Assembly (NCBI GenBank): GCA_964020155.1
Contig: OZ026556.1
Location: 167,501 to 231,500, forward strand
Direction of reading: 5' to 3'
Source: Chondrilla cf. caribensis
Lineage: Eukaryota > Porifera > Demospongiae > Chondrillida > Chondrillidae
DNA length: 64,000 bases
The position numbers and the translations under genes were made by a program. This document shows positions 1 through 14,597 of the stretch, in pieces (the first letter of the stretch is position 1; every line of letters starts with the position of its first letter). The notes under the pieces were generated by a model that ran no database searches, was not told the DNA's origin, and was given only the letters and a program-made list of their open reading frames with translations.

Positions 1-834
1 CCCAACTCTGACATCAGCTGTCGAGATGTACATGTAATTTTATGTTGTTATTCTGTTGCCAGGGAAACAACAAGCCCTCAACTACAGATACCCCTGGACA
101 CACAAGCCATCCTGTGGACAATTCCCTCATGGATTTTGGCCCAGAAGAAGATCTCGAATTAGACCCATTGGTCCAAAAGAGAACACAGTCTAATGCTTCC
201 GGGTTTTTAACATCCAGTGGGAATTTTAATTTTGGAACAGTTCGGCAGTCATCAACTTCTGTTGGCACGGCAACCACCATGCAAAATCCTCTTATAAGCA
301 TTCCTGCAAACAGCTATTGTAAGCAGCTGATGATCATGTGGTTTTGTCTGTTGTCATGGTGATATATTTGTTTACTTGTCAGCGTGGAGCACCATTGGCA
401 CTGGTGCACCTTCCCAACAAACAACTGTGATGTACCAACCATCTTTATCAGGTACATGATTATCACATGTTTACCGCATGGTTATCATGTGATTAACAAG
501 TGAACATTGCATGCACTTTGAATTAACTTAGGTCCACAGGGATTTTCACAGAATTCAGTGGGACAAACCCATTCATATTATGGAATGACCACACCTCCAC
601 AGGTAAGTGTAAGAGTGTGTACTTGGGCGTATAATACATTTACTACAGTACTTCCCCTAACAGCAGGGGTATCCCCAAATGCCCTACCAGCTGGCTGGAC
701 AGTCCAGGCCAGTACAGCGACCTCCTCAGGAGCCAACCAACACTGCTGGTTTCGGGTTCATTGACAAACCTAGCGAGAGCTCTCCATTTGGCTTTGTTGG
801 AGCTGAAATGATGAAAGCTTCACAGAAGAAATGA
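1..834 (+). CDS. 3' end of an unidentified gene (last four exons)
   Basis: Four exons join in one frame: 63-318, 383-451, 532-602 and 664-834, each with AG before and GT after, ending in TGA at 832-834. The 5' part lies outside the window. The readable ~132 residues are low complexity, rich in Ser, Thr, Gln, Gly and Pro. An acidic stretch with ELDPLV is followed by a tail holding two short Phe-Gly motifs (GFGFI and PFGFV), and the protein ends MMKASQKK. Such tails are common in endocytic and Golgi adaptors or their kinases, but I do not recognise the family and assign no function. STIL follows tail to tail, with 134 bp between the two stop codons. Confidence 0.6.
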
Positions 835-968
835 CTGTACATTCGTAAACCTCTTTAATATAATATTGTGAATTTGTACAAATCAGAACAGTAATAATGT
901 CTAATACTGTTAGAACTGAGTGGAAATAATGGTATTCATTGGTGTGACAATACTGAATAGCTGAAGTA

Positions 969-3900
969 TTAAAACAGTTTTGGTAGTTGCCTGAGGTGAG
1001 CTATGTCCAGCACGTTCTCAGCACCAGTCTGTGGAGGCATCATCCTCAGCCCTTGTTTCTTGAAGTACTCCAGGGTAGCCAGGGACAGGTCTTGTGGAGG
1101 TGCTAACTCATTCTCAGGATCTAAAACAGGATAATATATATGTGCAAAGTGGGAGTTGGAGATTGAAGGATAATCGTAGGGGACTTGCCTGGGGTATCTT
1201 GTAGGTATTTCAAAGCAATTCTATCAGCAGCTTCACAAATGGTTGTCATGGTGACATCTGATTCAGATAACTGGATTCTTGGAACCGGCAACATTGACAC
1301 TTCCGGTAAGTACCTGTAGTGATAGGGGAGGACACAGGGTGACCAGCACCTGCTGTTGGACACCTGTCTGGTCCCTTACTGAAGAGCTAGTGGTAGTGGC
1401 ACACTGAGTGGTGGGCTGTTACAAGGAGGGAGGTCCTGTGTCTGTGTGGTCACAAGCCCACCAGATGAGTCAACCAGCCTCGACGAATGCTGTCCATTGC
1501 CAAAGGATCCACTATTCGTGGAAGTACTGATGGTTGAGGAATTTGAGAGAAAATTGTCATTGATAGTGGAAGATGGGAGGGGGTTTTCTCCAGAGATGGA
1601 AGGTGGGAGTGGTTGTTCACTCCCACTAGCTGATAACAACTGCTGGACATTGGCCTATAACACAACTAGCAATGTGAACAGGTAGAATGCAGACACACGC
1701 ACTGTTAAAGTACACCTCACCAGTAAGTGCTTGTAGAGTTGCTGGTCAGTTTCAGTGGCTGCAGGTGTATTCCCCGGTGTTCCCTGTCTCCCATCAACAC
1801 TAGCACTCTCCCCCATTACAGGAGGGCTCAGTTCACTGAACTGCCTCATCTTACCCTGACAGTGGGGTGACTCAAGAGGAGCTCTATCCAAGTCTTCGCC
1901 ACTAGCAGTACATGAGCTGAGGCAGTTGGGAGTAGTGCTACTGTCAGCAGTGAAGCCATCAACAGTGGTGGTGCTCCACACACTGGACTCCACATGAACA
2001 CGAGGAGACTTTGGGAAGATTGGTATTGTGGAATCTGACACACATGATGAAGGCTTTGGAGGTAAGATTGGTGTGAACGAGTCATGCCTAGTCAGGGGGT
2101 GGACCAAGCTAACGCCAACACTAGTGGAAGCGTCCATTTTGTGTGTAACAAGTGACATCTCGGGAGGAGTTTGTTGTTGTTCATGTTGTGTTTTCTGTTG
2201 TTGTTCTTGTTGTTGTTTCTGTTGTTGTTCTTGTTGTTGTTTCAAGAGGTCCTCAACCTACATGATTACATAATATAAAGTATAATTTATGCATAAGCAT
2301 CACATGTGCATTGTATGCCACATCACCACTGCCCACACAACATAGTGAAGTGATTGAACCTATGTACCTGCTTCTGAAGCATCCTCAGCTGCTCCTCTTG
2401 CTTGGCTATTCTCTCATCGGTATTCAAACACTGGCTCTCGCTAAAGACATTGGTCTTCTTGGAACGCACTACCGGCATGACATCACTGTTCACCACCATC
2501 AGGGGCGTTCTACGAGGCATGTGGTCCTTATCAGTCGGGGTTACTGTACCAGGACAGGAGCCACAACCATCACCCTCCATCTTCTCTACCTGGCGATGCA
2601 GGCCCCCAGACCCCAGTAGTGTTGGGGTCTGAAGTGGACTAGATGGTACGTTGGATGGTGGATTCGAGTGAGACTGATTAGACGGTGAACCAACTGGTGT
2701 GTTCTGGTGTGATAGTGTGATGGTGTTACACTGGATGTCATCACACAAGCTGTATAGGGAGAGGTCCTGAGACCTGGACATCACTGGAGCCTGGAGATGG
2801 GTGAATAGGAGCATGTAGAGAACAGTACATGAGTGTAGAGGAGAGAACAGTACATGAGTGTAGAGGAGAGAACAGTACATGAGTGTAGAGGAGAGAACAG
2901 TACATGAGTGTAGAGGAGAGAACAGTACATGTGTGTAGAGGAGAGAACAGTACATGAGTGTAGAGGAGAGAACAGTACACGAGTGTAGAGGAGAGAACAG
3001 TACATGTGTGTAGAGGAGAGAACAGTACATGTGTGTAGAGGAGAGAACAGTACATGTGTGTAGAGGAGAGAACAGTACATGTGTGTAGAGGAGAGAACAG
3101 TACATGTGTGTAGAGGAGAGAGCAGTACATGTGTGTAGAGGAGAGAACAGTACATGTGTGTAGAGGAGAGAGCAGTACATGTGTGTAGAGGAGAGAACAG
3201 TACGAGTGTAGAGAAGAGAACAGTACATGAGTGTAGAGGAGAGAACAGTACATGAGTGTAGAGGAGAGAACAGTACATGAGTGTAGAGGAGAGAACAGTA
3301 CATGTGTGTAGAGGAGAGAACAGTACATGTGTGTAGAGGAGAGAACAGTACGAGTGTAGAGAAGCGTGTGTCGGTTGCAGGTTAACCTGCTGAGGAGTTG
3401 GGAAAGATCTTGATAGTGGGCGTGGCATCTCTTCACCATATATGGAGGAGGTAAGTGCATCAGTCCTTGTATTCCAATTGCCACTCCCACCAGACGGAGT
3501 GTTTGGTGCTTCCAGTAACACAGACTGGAGCAGTGTTGGCAGAGCAGAAGTGTCCAATTCTGGCATCAGTCTGACCAGTACAATGTCTTGTGAGTTGACA
3601 GTCTCCTTTGAAATGCAATACACCTGATAACCACTACCTGCTGTCCTTGGGTGCATGGTACGTACCTGATGTTCCATAGAGAGCGTCCCAGTGAGGATAT
3701 CGAACTCTTTACCTTCCTTCCTCCTACACTGCCAGAACTGTGGTTTGGATGACAGAGTGTACAGAACCAACAGGAAGGTCTGATTTGCTCCAAACACTCT
3801 GTGAAGGGTATCAAGGTTAAAGTAATTCAGTTAGCTATAGCAAATACTCATAGATCCACATCCACACACCCCCACCCACTAACTTGTCATTCAACTTCTT

Positions 3901-5204
3901 GGAATGAACAAAGTGCACACAGGTAGCCCACACTTGAGGGTGGTGAATGGAGGTGACTCCACTGACCCATCTACCAGGGGAGGGTGTGTAGAGTGAGCAT
4001 TGGAACACAGGCACATCCACTGACTGCTCACTGACATCCCAACCAGAGGAAGAACGGCTGCTTTGGTGTCCGAGTCCAAGAGTAAGATGATCTTTCTGGT
4101 CTCTTCCATCGTCAGGTACCTGAGGGGTGAAAAGGCACTACTATGGACACACATAACATTGTGAGTGTGGGAGGACCACCAACTGTCGCATCCACATGTG
4201 AGAGCATGTTCCAACAACCTCTCAATGCACGCAGTGTGACCTGTGACTGCAACAACCCTGCTCACTCACCCAAACCTAATTCTTTGCTGCATTTGAAGCA
4301 GAGGGACAGGTCCGGACAGCCCCCTGGCCAGAGGGGTGGGTACGATGGGTATCGCACTGACAGGGCAGGCTTCGTAGACACCATTCAACAGAACACAGCC
4401 ACCTGTGAGGGTGTAGCCTTCTAAGACATGGAAAAAATAGTGCACGATTGTCATGTGACTCACAACTCAGTTTCATCCGCTCCTCTGTGATGTGGATCAT
4501 AATGCGTACATCCATCAGATCCTTTGGATCCACGGGACAACAGTCCTCACCGTGGGAAGATATTTTCTGGACGCAGGGGATGATGTATTTGTTGTGCAAA
4601 CTGATCACACCCCCACACCCACACCCACACCTACACTCCCACACACCCACACCACACACACATCATAGATGGACACACAATACAACATGAAATAGTGGAC
4701 AATATGAACCTGAACTGCTTCCTCCATCTGTTTTAGATTGTACATCAAATCTGGGGCTTCATCACTGATGTTCATCTCTGGGGTGAGATCCCCTTGATGG
4801 AGATTACACGGTATGGGAAGTTCCCCTGATGACACTGCTGTTGGACGATAGGAGTCTTGTCCATCACAATGCAAGGTTCTTCCTGGATCATAACGACAGA
4901 CCTCCACCACAGGACCTTCGTCTGGTGAGGGGAGAAACGCATTATAAACACGCACGTATGATGCTACACATTTGGTAACATTCAATAAAGAATAGCTACA
5001 ATTACCGCTGGAAAAATGGCAGGTAGTTATGAAAAAGCACGGACGGCTGGTTCGGCCTTGAGTACTCCTTTTAGCAAGGATGATGATATTCCTCTTTAAA
5101 ACGAGACGAGGCCACCTACAGGAAATACATTTCAATGATACTTGGATTGATTCTGCAGAGAAGCACGGTAGGTTTGTGAGAGCTTTAGACGTTTCACTGT
5201 CCAT
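969..5204 (-). CDS. STIL: STIL, centriole duplication scaffold
   Basis: STIL/Ana2 recruits PLK4 and SAS-6 to begin procentriole assembly. The first exon is 5204-5006 (MDSETSKALTNLP), joining in phase to an exon ending at 4921 that carries RYDPGR and IPCNLHQGDL. Then come PIVPTPLARGLSG, YLTMEETRKIILLLDSD and PQVWATCVHFV, all with close vertebrate STIL counterparts. A central coiled coil (ERIAKQEEQLRMLQKQ) matches the PLK4-binding helix and runs into a Gln-rich segment encoded at about 2165-2245. The STAN region appears as ICEAADRIALKYLQDT. The protein ends VLDIAHLRQLPKLF, almost the vertebrate terminus, with its stop at 971-969. I count roughly ten exons; internal junctions were placed by eye. 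One intron holds a 25-bp minisatellite. Orthology is strong. Confidence 0.9.
2817..3362. repeat. 25-bp minisatellite in a STIL intron
   Basis: About 22 tandem copies of a 25-bp unit (tagaggagagaacagtacat plus five bases) fill the STIL intron bounded by exon sequence near 2795 and 3386. Variants differ mainly at one position (gagtg or gtgtg), and a few copies lack three bases. Because 25 is not a multiple of three, long open frames cross the array in all three phases; they are not coding. Confidence 0.95.
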
Positions 5205-5715
5205 TCTCACCCTAATCTTGTCAGACTGATGTCAACGCTGTTACCTGCTGGAGAAGAGTCCCTATAGATGTAAAATACGTTAATCAAGGTATTTATGTAG
5301 ACCTTAATATAACTACGAAGTATAGCGAACCACAAACACTGTCTCGACTTTGGAAAGGATATGGACAGTTCCATCTCTGATCTCGTTCAAGTTTTCCAGA
5401 AATTCCCGCCAGAGATCACGTGATCGAGCAAGCTCGCGGGACAGGACGCGTTGGCGGGACTGGGGATTCGTCCCATGCGATGGTGCCAGTGGGGTGCATG
5501 TACATGCATGTACGTCTACATTAATTTTGGGTATTTGACCAATAATTACACTTCGCTGTATAAATGTACAACACACAAACTATTCTGCATTCTTTCTAGC
5601 ACCAATATAACAATAACAATATAATAACAATAATAATAATAATAATGTGAACATACCAAATCGGCTATATACCATAACGGTAAACAAGTTAAGATGCTTA
5701 GAGTGTGTATTGCAG
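5205..5715 (-). promoter_or_regulatory. STIL upstream region between ACO2 and STIL
   Basis: This 511-bp interval separates the STIL start codon from the ACO2 stop codon; both genes read leftward. It holds a GC-richer core with an E-box palindrome (gatcacgtgatc, core CACGTG at 5417-5422). TTCCCGCC at 5403-5410 and GGCGGGAC at 5453-5460 resemble E2F sites. Cell-cycle control of STIL is known in vertebrates; its use here is inferred. An AAT microsatellite lies at about 5621-5646. Confidence 0.4.
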
Positions 5716-6787
5716 CTATATGACTTGAGCCATGTGGTTGAGTGCACTCCCGGCCTTGAACCACTCAATTTGGGCCTCATTCATAGTGTGATCCAGGACG
5801 ACCTCATCTACACTCCCATCATTGTGCTTGAGCACACACTTGACCTTTGACCCTGGAGCCAGGGAGGTCAGCCCGAGGAGGGAGACTCTGTCGTCTGGTC
5901 TAACTTTGGCATAGTCATCAGGGTTGTTGAACGTCAGAGGGAGGAGACCCTGCTTCTTCAAGTTGGTTTCTGTAAAACACGGCAAACCATATAACATACC
6001 ATAATAGCGGGAAATATTCGCGGGACAAAATTTTCGCGGACTTCGCGGTTTGCCTAACATCCGCGAAATTTTATCCGCGAATTAGGCATTCTCGCTGTTC
6101 TTCGCGTGACTCTGGCCAGCATCCGCGAAAATTTTATCCGTGAATTTTCATTTTTGGAGCCATCCGCGAAAATTTTGTCCTGCGAAAATTTTCGGTACAT
6201 CAATAGTGAGTGTCACAGCCATGGTCTCACCGTGAATTCTAGCAAAGCTCTTCACAATGACAGCCACGCCTCCCAAGTGGCGTGGCTCCAGGGCAGCGTG
6301 CTCCCTGCTACTGCCTTCACCGTAGTTGTTCTCCCCGAACACGACCCAGGGCACACTCTGGGACTGATGAGATCCAATACTTGCAGTGTCAGAGCAAGTT
6401 CAATGACATACTCCAGCACTCCAGCAACTCCTCACCTTGTAGTGCCTAGCAGTGTCTGGCACACTGCCGTACTCCCCTGTCAACTGGTTCCTCACTTTAT
6501 TGGGTTCATTGTTCTCGGCATTTATAGCACTAAATTTGACAATAAAATCACATGAAAATCATGTGACAACTGTTGAGCTCCTCATAGTTACCTGATAAAC
6601 ATGTTATTAGAAATATTATCCAAATGTCCTCTGTACTTCAACCACTGGCCAGCAGCACTGGTAGTAGAGAGTAATAGAAAGCTTGCAAAGGTTATATATG
6701 CATATATACTGTCACATGCACAAAGCAAGTAACGCATGAACACACACAATCACACAAACACACACACACACACACACACACGCACAT

Positions 6788-6835
<48 letters not shown>

Positions 6836-6845
6836 ACACACACAC

Positions 6846-6900
<55 letters not shown>

Positions 6901-8076
6901 GATGTGATCTGTGGTACACTTCCCTGTAATCTGCAAAGAACCCACAACAGCACATGACACAACGCAGACACTGGGGTCATTATTGCAGGAACCATACCTT
7001 GATGAGCACCAGAGCATCTTCAATATCCTTGCCATTCCACTTGTTGAAGGGTTGCAGCAGTTGGAGGCGTTGACTGGATGGATCAACATTCACATCCATT
7101 GCAGAGCCCTCTTTGGGTGGTTCCTAAAGGGGGGTTGGGGTAGACATATGACTGAGTTGATGTGAGGCTCTCATAAACCAATATGGTGGAGTCGTAGACA
7201 CAAGAAAGAACAAGTTGTCCACCAAACTAACCTGATAGGTGTCTTCTCCTGGGTCAAAACCCTGAACATGTGGGCAAGCATGTGAGAAAATAGTGAGGAA
7301 TGAGCTGGAAATGCAGGAAACAAAGCTCTTACCCTTGAAGGTAGCTCGTCACCATAGGGAGAATCCAATTTGAACTTCTCCCCTGAATATTGAGGACCAA
7401 GTACACAATCACTCACAGACACAAAGAGAAAAGCTCCACACAAACCAACAACTGACCACTGGATGATGTAAGCTCATCTGTTAGTGGATTGAACTGGAGA
7501 GTTCCTGCTATAGCATAGGCTGTTACAATCTACACCATACAATGATATGCACAGTTCAGAGTGCACAGGGTGAAGTGAGTTGAACAGATGGACACACACT
7601 GTCTTGGCCGGCTGAGTGGAGATTGCTCACCTCAGGAGATGCTACAAAAGCGTGAGTTTGTGGGTTACTGTCATTTCTGCCAGTGAAATTTCTGTTGTAA
7701 GAGGAGATGATTGTGTTCTTGTCTCCCTTCTTGATGTCTTGTCTGTAGAGAAACAGACCGTTTGTAGCATACGTATACCTGGCACTGTCACACCTGACCC
7801 AGGCAACACAGCAGCCACATCTCACCTGTTCCACTGCCCAATACAGGGACCACAGGCATTGGCCAGGACTGTAGCACCGATGGCCTCAAAGGGTTTATCC
7901 TACAGAATCAGTTATTACACTAGTACAAGACAGTATAGTTCAGCTGTGTCAAGTGGTTCAAGTGCTCAACACACAGCATACCAAGCCATCCCTGGACATG
8001 GTGGCCCTGATCTGCTCTGACCCAGGAGTGACCATGAACTGAGACCTGGAGGATGTGTCAACTATAGCAACAACAC

Positions 8077-8124
<48 letters not shown>

Positions 8125-9816
8125 TTCTGTAGACATCACATACTTTGACTTCAGTCCTTTCTCCAAAGCTTGCTTGGCGATGCTTGCAGCCCTGGTCATG
8201 TCTTCATAAGAGCTGTTAGTGCAGCTACCAATCAGGGCTGAGAAATAGGTATGAGGGAGAGACATGGGGTGCAGGGAGAGATGTGAGGTGCAGGGAGAGA
8301 TGTGGGGTGCGGGAGAGATGTGGGGTGCAGGGAGAAATGTGAGGTGCAGGGAGAGATGTGGGGTGCGGAAGAGATGTGGGGTGCAGGGAGAGATGTGGGG
8401 TGCAGGGAGAAATGTGAGGTGCAGGGAGAGATGTGGGGTGCGGAAGAGATGTGGGGTGCAGGGAGAGATGTGGGGTGCAGGGAGAAATGTGAGGTGCAGG
8501 GAGAGATGTGGGGTGCAGAAGAGATGTAAGGTGCAGGGAGGGATGTGGGGTGCAGGGAGAGATGTGGGTATTAAGAGTAGCTGTTCAGTGTGGACTCACC
8601 AACTTTGATGTCAGATGGCCACCCCTTCTCCACTGCAGTCTGTCCGATCTTATCCACGGGGTTAGCAAGGTCAGGAGTGAATGGACCGTTGATGAGGGGC
8701 TCCAGCTATTGAGTGCCAGCATACACACACCACATTGTAACATTATGTCACACACAGTAATACATGTAGACAGTAACATACATAAAAACCACCAATACTC
8801 CAGTATGGCAGTCCACACACAACACACGACCACAGACAAATGCACAGAGATGCTTACTTGAGTGAGGTTGATCTCTATCACTTTGTCATACTCAGCTCCT
8901 TCGTCGGGTGTGAGAAGTTGTCGGTGCTTGTCGGCCAGGTGTCCTATGGACCCACGGCTGGTGGACTTGAGGTACTTCAACATACGATCATTGAAGGGGA
9001 ATAGGGAGGTGGTGGCCCCTATCTCAGCACCCATGTTGCATATGGTGCCCATTCCTGGATCAAGGCATTGGGTGTCATGTAGATGATGTAACCATGACGA
9101 TGTATCACGTACCTGTAGCAGATATTGAATCAATCCCTGGGCCGTGATACTCAATGATGGCTCCTGTTCCCCCAGCAACCGTGAGTATGTCAGCTACTTT
9201 CAAAATGACGTCCTTAGGAGCTGTCCACCCTCCCAGTTTGCCCACCAGCCGTACCCCGATGACCTAGCACAAGCAGCACACACTGAGGGCATTGGGCCAG
9301 ACCAGCACTCGTGAAGGGACTCACATTTGGGCATTTCAATTCCCACGGCAAACCTGCCATGACGTCCACTGCATCTGCCCCACCCACTCCAATGCACACA
9401 CCTCCCAGCCCTCCACCATTCGGGGTGTGGCTGTCCGTGCCAATAATCAGCAAACCTGGGTAAACGTAATTCTCCAGACAAATCTGATGAGAAAACATAG
9501 AGCAATTCAATAGTAATGGACACTCCTCCACTAGCCACACCCACCTGGTGGATGATACCGCTCCCAGGCTTCCAGAACCCTATGCCATACTTGGCAGAAG
9601 AACTGGCAAGGAAGTCGTACACTTCTTCGTTGGAGTCTTTTGCTGTTTGCAAATCCTTGTCTCCTCCAAACTGGGCCTCAATCAAATGATCACAGTGTAT
9701 AGTGGTTGGCACGGCAACGCGTGGCAGACCACTACTGATGAACTGAAGCATGGCCATCTACAAACGACATGGACCGAGATGTCAGTACTTCAAGTGCACA
9801 CATGCATATATGTGAG

Positions 9817-9874
<58 letters not shown>

Positions 9875-10951
9875 TGTCACTGTGTGTGTTGTATAAATGC
9901 CACTTATCAGATGTAGTCCCCCCTCCCCCCACCTGAGCTGTGGCATCCTGCATACAGACTCGATCTGGTCTCAACCTCAAGTACGACTCTCCTCGTACAA
10001 TGTCCTGAATGACAACAATACATCACTAAACAATAAGAAGAAGTTTCATCCACCAATAACAACAACAATTTTCATTAGTAATAAGTTTCATCAACTAACA
10101 ACAACAAACAACAACAGGTTTCATCATCACCAAGAAGTAATTTATAATCTTTTTACATCATTGTTTAGTTTCAACTTCAGAACAGATGTCATCATTTATT
10201 GCAATGGAATCACAAATTGTATCATCTCCATACTGAATAGTGCAACCACAGCTAAATACACACTGTGTTTACACACAGTGTTATAACAATGTTTACATTA
10301 TGCAACACTCAATGGACATTACATCATCCTCTTGGACACGCCCACATACAGTAGTATTATAAACAATGAGATATTAGAAAAAGCATCAACAAATCAATAC
10401 TGTAAACTCATTTGACACCAGATGTTCTCACAAGGCTTAGCCACAGGCCACCACACGCTAAGCAGCACACGACGCACATGCAGGTATGAATACGTAGAAA
10501 GATAGACATTTCAGTCGAGGGGCAGCAGCTAGGGAGCAGGGCTGCGTCCATGCACATGATTACAACACAACTTGACAAGTCCCCACTTGATTCTGAGGGT
10601 CATCCAAGTGGCTGTATAGAATCTTCTCACTCAGAGTTAGCGGACGGTTCAACTTTTCTCTAACAATTTTGAGGTTTTCCTCCAATTTAGAGTAATTGAC
10701 ATAACTCTCTTTGTCAAATTTACTCATGGGGACCTGAAATAAAGCAAAATAGCTAAACAACAGCTAAACACTGAGATTAAACCTTTACCTTCTGAAGGGC
10801 AGTGGAAGAGGAGCTGAGCCATCTTCTAGCCAAGAGGAAGGAAGGAGCCTTCCCGTTCTAGTGGAGAGGAAGGTAAAGAACTGGACTAGATCCTAAAAGC
10901 AAACCCGAGATCATCAGCTTGGATTACCTGCCTAGCAACTTTCAGGAGCAT
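5716..10951 (-). CDS. ACO2: Aconitate hydratase, mitochondrial
   Basis: ACO2 interconverts citrate and isocitrate in the mitochondrial TCA cycle. Exon 1 (10951-10928, MLLKVARQ) and exon 2 (10857-10789, [18 protein letters not shown]...) give a basic, Ser-rich presequence. Exon 3 begins at 10733 and carries [19 protein letters not shown]. Further landmarks are [52 protein letters not shown] and [12 protein letters not shown]. The 4Fe-4S ligand cysteines are present in [13 protein letters not shown] and [11 protein letters not shown], and [14 protein letters not shown] is in the swivel domain. The stop is at 5718-5716. About 20 small exons cover the whole enzyme. No iron-responsive element was looked for in detail. 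Introns contain CA/TG tracts, a 19-bp minisatellite and a foldback element. The gene is divergent from RRN3, with 179 bp between start codons. Confidence 0.95.
6006..6197. mobile_element. Foldback/MITE-like element in an ACO2 intron
   Basis: Arms at 6019-6040 and 6163-6184 (about cgcgggacaaaattttcgcg) are inverted copies matching at 21 of 22 bases, with weaker pairing extending outward. Between them are further short copies of tccgcgaaattt. There is no coding capacity. The element lies in the last ACO2 intron, between the exon ending in FARIH and the exon starting TNLKKQGLL. Confidence 0.75.
6757..6898. repeat. CA microsatellite in an ACO2 intron
   Basis: About 140 bp of nearly pure CA on the plus strand (TG on the ACO2 sense strand), interrupted by a few single-base changes. 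Confidence 0.97.
8073..8124. repeat. CA then TA microsatellite in an ACO2 intron
   Basis: A CA run passes directly into a short TA run, beside the exon that encodes [12 protein letters not shown]. Confidence 0.95.
8262..8570. repeat. 19-bp minisatellite in an ACO2 intron
   Basis: Tandem copies of about 19 bp (gggagagatgtggggtgca with variants) are organised in a 75-bp higher-order unit: the variant ggagaaatgt recurs at 8331, 8406 and 8481. It lies wholly within an intron. Confidence 0.93.
9821..9894. repeat. TG microsatellite in an ACO2 intron
   Basis: TG run on the plus strand (CA on the gene's sense strand), between the exons encoding QDATAQ and MAMLQF. Confidence 0.95.
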
Positions 10952-11130
10952 GCTCCACAGTTGGTTTCCTCGCTTTGAAAAGGGTTTTCCCTGACAACCG
11001 TTAACGACATTCATTATATAGGCAAACGAGTCATGAATACACTTATAAATCAACTTTCAAGCATGCTCGGAACAACGTGCTTTTTGGCGCCAGTTCAGCG
11101 GTAGTTCAAAATACCGGATTAGATAGAAAA
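10952..11130. promoter_or_regulatory. Shared ACO2/RRN3 divergent promoter region
   Basis: Only 179 bp separate the ACO2 ATG (minus) from the preferred RRN3 ATG (plus). An upstream in-frame ATG at 11077 could extend RRN3 by 18 residues, but the one at 11131 (aaaaATGGCG) has the better context. No TATA box is obvious. Confidence 0.5.
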
Positions 11131-14551
<3,421 letters not shown>

Positions 14552-14597
14552 ATCCTTTGTATATTAATTTTATATTTTTTGCTTAGTAATCTTCAAA
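14552..14597 (+). promoter_or_regulatory. 46-bp RRN3-HEAT gap with an acceptor-like site
   Basis: The gap contains a pyrimidine-rich tract ending in AG at 14586, a strong 3' splice-site look-alike, and no AATAAA. It could accept a cis 5' UTR exon or a trans-spliced leader. Confidence 0.4.

Noticed and set aside
2323..3797. Long overlapping minus-strand frames with repeated Cys-Tyr-Ser-Leu peptides
   Set aside because: They cross the 25-bp intronic minisatellite in all three phases; the period is not a multiple of three, so these are repeat artefacts joined to STIL exon ends.
5313..5576. Minus-strand frame containing RELARSRDLWREFLENLNEI as a separate small gene
   Set aside because: It overlaps the probable STIL promoter with E2F-like and E-box sites, has no clear acceptor or partner exon, and I recognise no family. 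It could be STIL 5' UTR.
6692..7089. Cys/Val- or Thr/His-repeat peptides
   Set aside because: Translations of CA/TG microsatellites; the same applies at 13.8-14.1, 17.2, 25.1, 48.4-50.6 and 62.1 kb.
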